Below, in pieces: positions 5,295 through 7,157 of a stretch of 7,157 nt of DNA. Location of the stretch: positions 1 through 7,157 of the forward strand of contig JAIFNK010000197.1 in assembly GCA_020047775.1 (NCBI GenBank), written 5' to 3'. Position 1 is the stretch's first letter, and each line of letters begins with the position of its first letter. The DNA comes from Akkermansia sp. GTDB taxonomy: Bacteria; Verrucomicrobiota; Verrucomicrobiia; Verrucomicrobiales; Akkermansiaceae. The translations under genes were made by a program, and so were the position numbers. Below the pieces are notes generated by a model. It had not been told where the DNA came from. It ran no database searches and saw only the letters and a list, made by a program, of their open reading frames with translations.

Positions 5295-5702
5295 ATGTCC
5301 CCCGAAAATTCCACCGCCCTTCTCATCGGGCCGATCTCACCCTCCGCGCCGGGTCCGCTTTACCAACAGATCGTCGATGGCGTGCGGCGGGCGGTGAGTG
5401 AGGCCCGCCTGCAGCCGGGAATCGCTCTGCCGTCATTCCGGGTTCTCGCGGCGGAATTGATGGTTTCCCTGATCACGGTGAAGCGCGCCTACGAGGACTT
5501 GGAGCGCGAGGGCATCATTTTCCGCCGCCAGGGACTGGGGACCTTCGTCGCCGATCAGGGCGATGCCGCCAGCCGCGAGGCGAAAATCAAAACCGCGCGC
5601 GCCCATTTCGAGAAAGGCACCCGCGAAGCCGCCGAAGCCGGACTCAGCGGACCGGAAATCGAAACCCTCGCCCTCACAGCCATCCGAACCCAAGCCCCAT
5701 GA
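5295..5702 (+). CDS. GntR-family repressor, YtrA subfamily
   Basis: This 135-residue DNA-binding protein has one winged helix-turn-helix and a short helical C-terminus, the layout of the YtrA subfamily, which represses nearby ABC transporter operons. Motifs are PLYQQIVDGVRRAV (residues 21-34), the GntR core LQPGIALPSFRVLAAELMVS (39-58), TVKRAYEDLEREG (61-73) and the wing RRQGLGTFV (77-85). Residues 88-135 are helical and too small for an effector-binding FCD or UTRA domain, so the ligand, if any, is unknown. ATG 5295 is the first start after an in-frame TGA at 5286-5288. The stop overlaps the ATPase start by ATGA, tying it to the transporter. A palindrome just upstream suggests autoregulation. 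Subfamily assignment is by size, motifs and context. Confidence 0.9.
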   Translation: MSPENSTALLIGPISPSAPGPLYQQIVDGVRRAVSEARLQPGIALPSFRVLAAELMVSLITVKRAYEDLEREGIIFRRQGLGTFVADQGDAASREAKIKTARAHFEKGTREAAEAGLSGPEIETLALTAIRTQAP

Positions 5703-6595
5703 AATCCGATCTCTTCAATCCCGCCGAACACGCGATCCAGATCCGCGGGCTGCGCAAACACTACCCCGGATTCGACCTCGGACCCATTGATCTCGACGTG
5801 CCGCGAGGCTCGATCTTCGGCTTTGTCGGCCCGAACGGCGCGGGTAAATCCACTACCATCGACCTGATGTTCGGCATGGGCCGGGTCGATGCGGGGACGA
5901 TCCGCATGCTCGGCCTGGACGCCACGGCCGACGAAGTGGCGGTGAAAACCCGTGCCGCCTACGTCGGGCCGGAACTGGAATTCGCCAACTGGGGAAAAAT
6001 CCACAAGGCCATCCGCTTCGTGCGCGGCTTCTATCCGGCGACCTGGGACGACGGCTATTGCGGGCAGCTTCTCGAACGATTCAAGCTGAATCCTAACGAC
6101 AAGATCGCCACGCTGTCATTCGGATCGCGCACCAAGCTCGCGCTCGTCATGGCCCTGTCGCGCCGGCCGGAACTGCTAGTGCTCGACGAGCCGACGACCG
6201 GACTGGACGCCATCGCCAAGCGCGAGCTCTTCGCCGCGCTGCTGGAACTGGTAGAGGACGCGCAACACACCATCCTCATTTCTTCCCACAACCTATCCGA
6301 TCTGGAGCGCTTCGCCGATCATGTGGCGATCATCAACAACGGCCTCATCCTTCACGCCGGGCCGATGGATAAAGTCATCGAGCCATTCTGCATCGTCGAT
6401 TTCACTCTGCCGATGGACCACCCACTCGCCAGCCAGAAAGGCATCACGCTCATCCAGCGGCAAGGCACCCGGGTCCGCGTCCTGTTTGATCGCAAGCAGC
6501 ATGACATTGAAAAACTCAGTGCTCTCGGCGCCAGCGACGTGACCCATAGCACGGTGAATTTGGAAGAGCTGTTCATTTCCCTCCTCAGCAAATGA
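5699..6595 (+). CDS. ABC transporter ATP-binding protein (YtrB/BcrA-like)
   Basis: The 298-residue protein is the ATPase of an ABC transporter and would power the permease encoded next. Visible motifs are Walker A GPNGAGKST (residues 44-52, Lys50), Walker B LLVLDEP (159-165, with Glu164 as catalytic base), D-loop GLDA (168-171) and switch His197 in ISSHNLSDLE. The ABC signature is degenerate, LSFGSRTKLAL (139-149) instead of LSGGQ. The Q-loop region reads YVGPELEF (88-95), with Glu92 where Gln is usual. Both features occur in the YtrB/BcrA-type group. Residues after about 220 form the C-terminal extension typical of such ATPases. It overlaps the GntR stop and the permease start by ATGA. Substrate is not deducible; drug or peptide export, or envelope stress relief, is the usual association. 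Confidence 0.93.
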   Translation: MKSDLFNPAEHAIQIRGLRKHYPGFDLGPIDLDVPRGSIFGFVGPNGAGKSTTIDLMFGMGRVDAGTIRMLGLDATADEVAVKTRAAYVGPELEFANWGKIHKAIRFVRGFYPATWDDGYCGQLLERFKLNPNDKIATLSFGSRTKLALVMALSRRPELLVLDEPTTGLDAIAKRELFAALLELVEDAQHTILISSHNLSDLERFADHVAIINNGLILHAGPMDKVIEPFCIVDFTLPMDHPLASQKGITLIQRQGTRVRVLFDRKQHDIEKLSALGASDVTHSTVNLEELFISLLSK

Positions 6596-7157
6596 CCGCC
6601 AACGAAATCATGATCATCCGCGATTACCTGACGCGGAAGCGCTGGTATTTCATCGCCGAATTCATCATCCATCTGATCGCGATGACCGGCTGCTGGTGGA
6701 TGGGAGCGCCCATATTCCTCGGCATCTTCGGCGGCAGTGCGTTCATCCTGATGTTCGAATTGCAACGCGGGGGAAATGCCATCACACGGACGATGCTGTC
6801 GCTGCCGGTCACGGCGGATCAACTCGGGCGCTGCTGGCGGTTCGTAGCGCTCACCTTTCCGGCGGTTCTATTCCTGATTGCGCTATTGCTGGGCGCGGGG
6901 ATCGGAATGACGTTCGGAGCCCGCTATCTCACTGCGGAATTCTTTTGCCTGATCGCCATCAGCCAGACCTTGTTTTTGGGCGTCTCCTATTTCGCCCTCA
7001 CGGGACTGCCGGGTCAGCCGCGAACGGGTGCCTCCATCTGGCAACGATTTCAGGACATCTTCTTCGGTCTCATCTGGGGTTTTTCAGTGCCCGCCACCCT
7101 CTTCCTTTCCCAGGCTACCCAGGGCGTTTGCTTGGCTGGGCTATTCGTTAACAGGGC
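6592..7157 (+). CDS. ABC-2-like permease subunit, partial (runs off the end)
   Basis: The open frame starts at ATG 6592, overlapping the ATPase stop as ATGA, and is still open after 188 codons at the window edge. The product is a polytopic membrane protein with hydrophobic segments at about residues 19-36, 39-57, 84-108, 116-138 and 156-174. It begins MTANEIMIIRDYLTRKRW, a cytoplasmic basic start, and has RTMLSLPVTADQL (66-78), a phrase common in ABC-2 and YtrC/D-type permeases where a loop after TM2 meets the ATPase. Position and overlap make it the partner of the preceding ATPase. It may work as a homodimer or with a second permease beyond the window. The family is assigned from topology and context, since ABC-2 permeases are weakly conserved in sequence. 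Confidence 0.82.
   Translation, partial: MTANEIMIIRDYLTRKRWYFIAEFIIHLIAMTGCWWMGAPIFLGIFGGSAFILMFELQRGGNAITRTMLSLPVTADQLGRCWRFVALTFPAVLFLIALLLGAGIGMTFGARYLTAEFFCLIAISQTLFLGVSYFALTGLPGQPRTGASIWQRFQDIFFGLIWGFSVPATLFLSQATQGVCLAGLFVNR

Noticed and set aside
5000..5326. 108-codon - strand frame across the AT-richer island
   Set aside because: It overlaps the orphan ORF, the repeats and the GntR promoter, and its product has no recognisable features.
6696..7151. 151-codon + strand frame near the window end
   Set aside because: The frame starting at 6592 is open to the end, hydrophobic, coupled to the ATPase and fits a permease; this one is its shifted shadow.

Overview
The window is GC-rich and all its genes lie on the + strand. 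The gene content and protein flavour suggest a member of the Verrucomicrobiota. The pointers are an RnpA that begins MRLPR and carries the KAHDR..LRRR version of its core motif, a small membrane protein with an NPYAPP start, a DigH-like lipoprotein-era wall hydrolase placed next to yidC, and TTGACA/TAGAGT-type promoters. This placement rests on pattern recognition and was not tested by a search.

Layout. Positions 1-210 are a non-coding leader with several short inverted repeats and a clear promoter for rpmH. Positions 211-2986 hold the conserved rpmH-rnpA-yidD-yidC cluster: ribosomal protein L34, the RNase P protein, the membrane protein insertion factor YidD and the insertase YidC. rnpA and yidD overlap by GTGA. 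The usual downstream partners in many bacteria (jag/khpB and mnmE) are absent. Instead a new promoter at 3003-3030 starts a secreted DigH/GHL10-type glycoside hydrolase (3038-4453), followed 5 bp later by a three-helix membrane protein of unknown role (4459-4836).

Positions 4837-5294 are noticeably less GC-rich. They hold a 65-codon orphan ORF (about 50% GC by hand count) with its own promoter-like sequence, and an intergenic stretch with CCATTCGCG direct repeats. Positions 5295-7157 hold a three-gene operon with ATGA overlaps at each junction: a YtrA-type GntR repressor, an ABC ATPase, and an ABC-2-like permease that runs off the window end. An imperfect 25-bp palindrome in the GntR promoter is a likely autoregulatory operator.

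How the genes work together. The first block supplies ribosome and RNase P components and the machinery that inserts membrane proteins. The second probably remodels the cell wall. The third looks like a self-regulated transporter of the kind often linked to envelope stress or antimicrobial compounds.

Two themes cut across the window. Shine-Dalgarno sequences are almost absent. At two genes (3038 and 4911) the -10 box lies only 6-7 bp before the start codon, which predicts leaderless mRNAs. No tRNA, rRNA, CRISPR array, insertion sequence or convincing Rho-independent terminator was seen. No clearly new multi-gene system is present; the most unusual items are the leaderless promoters, the orphan ORF with its repeats, and the GntR operator.
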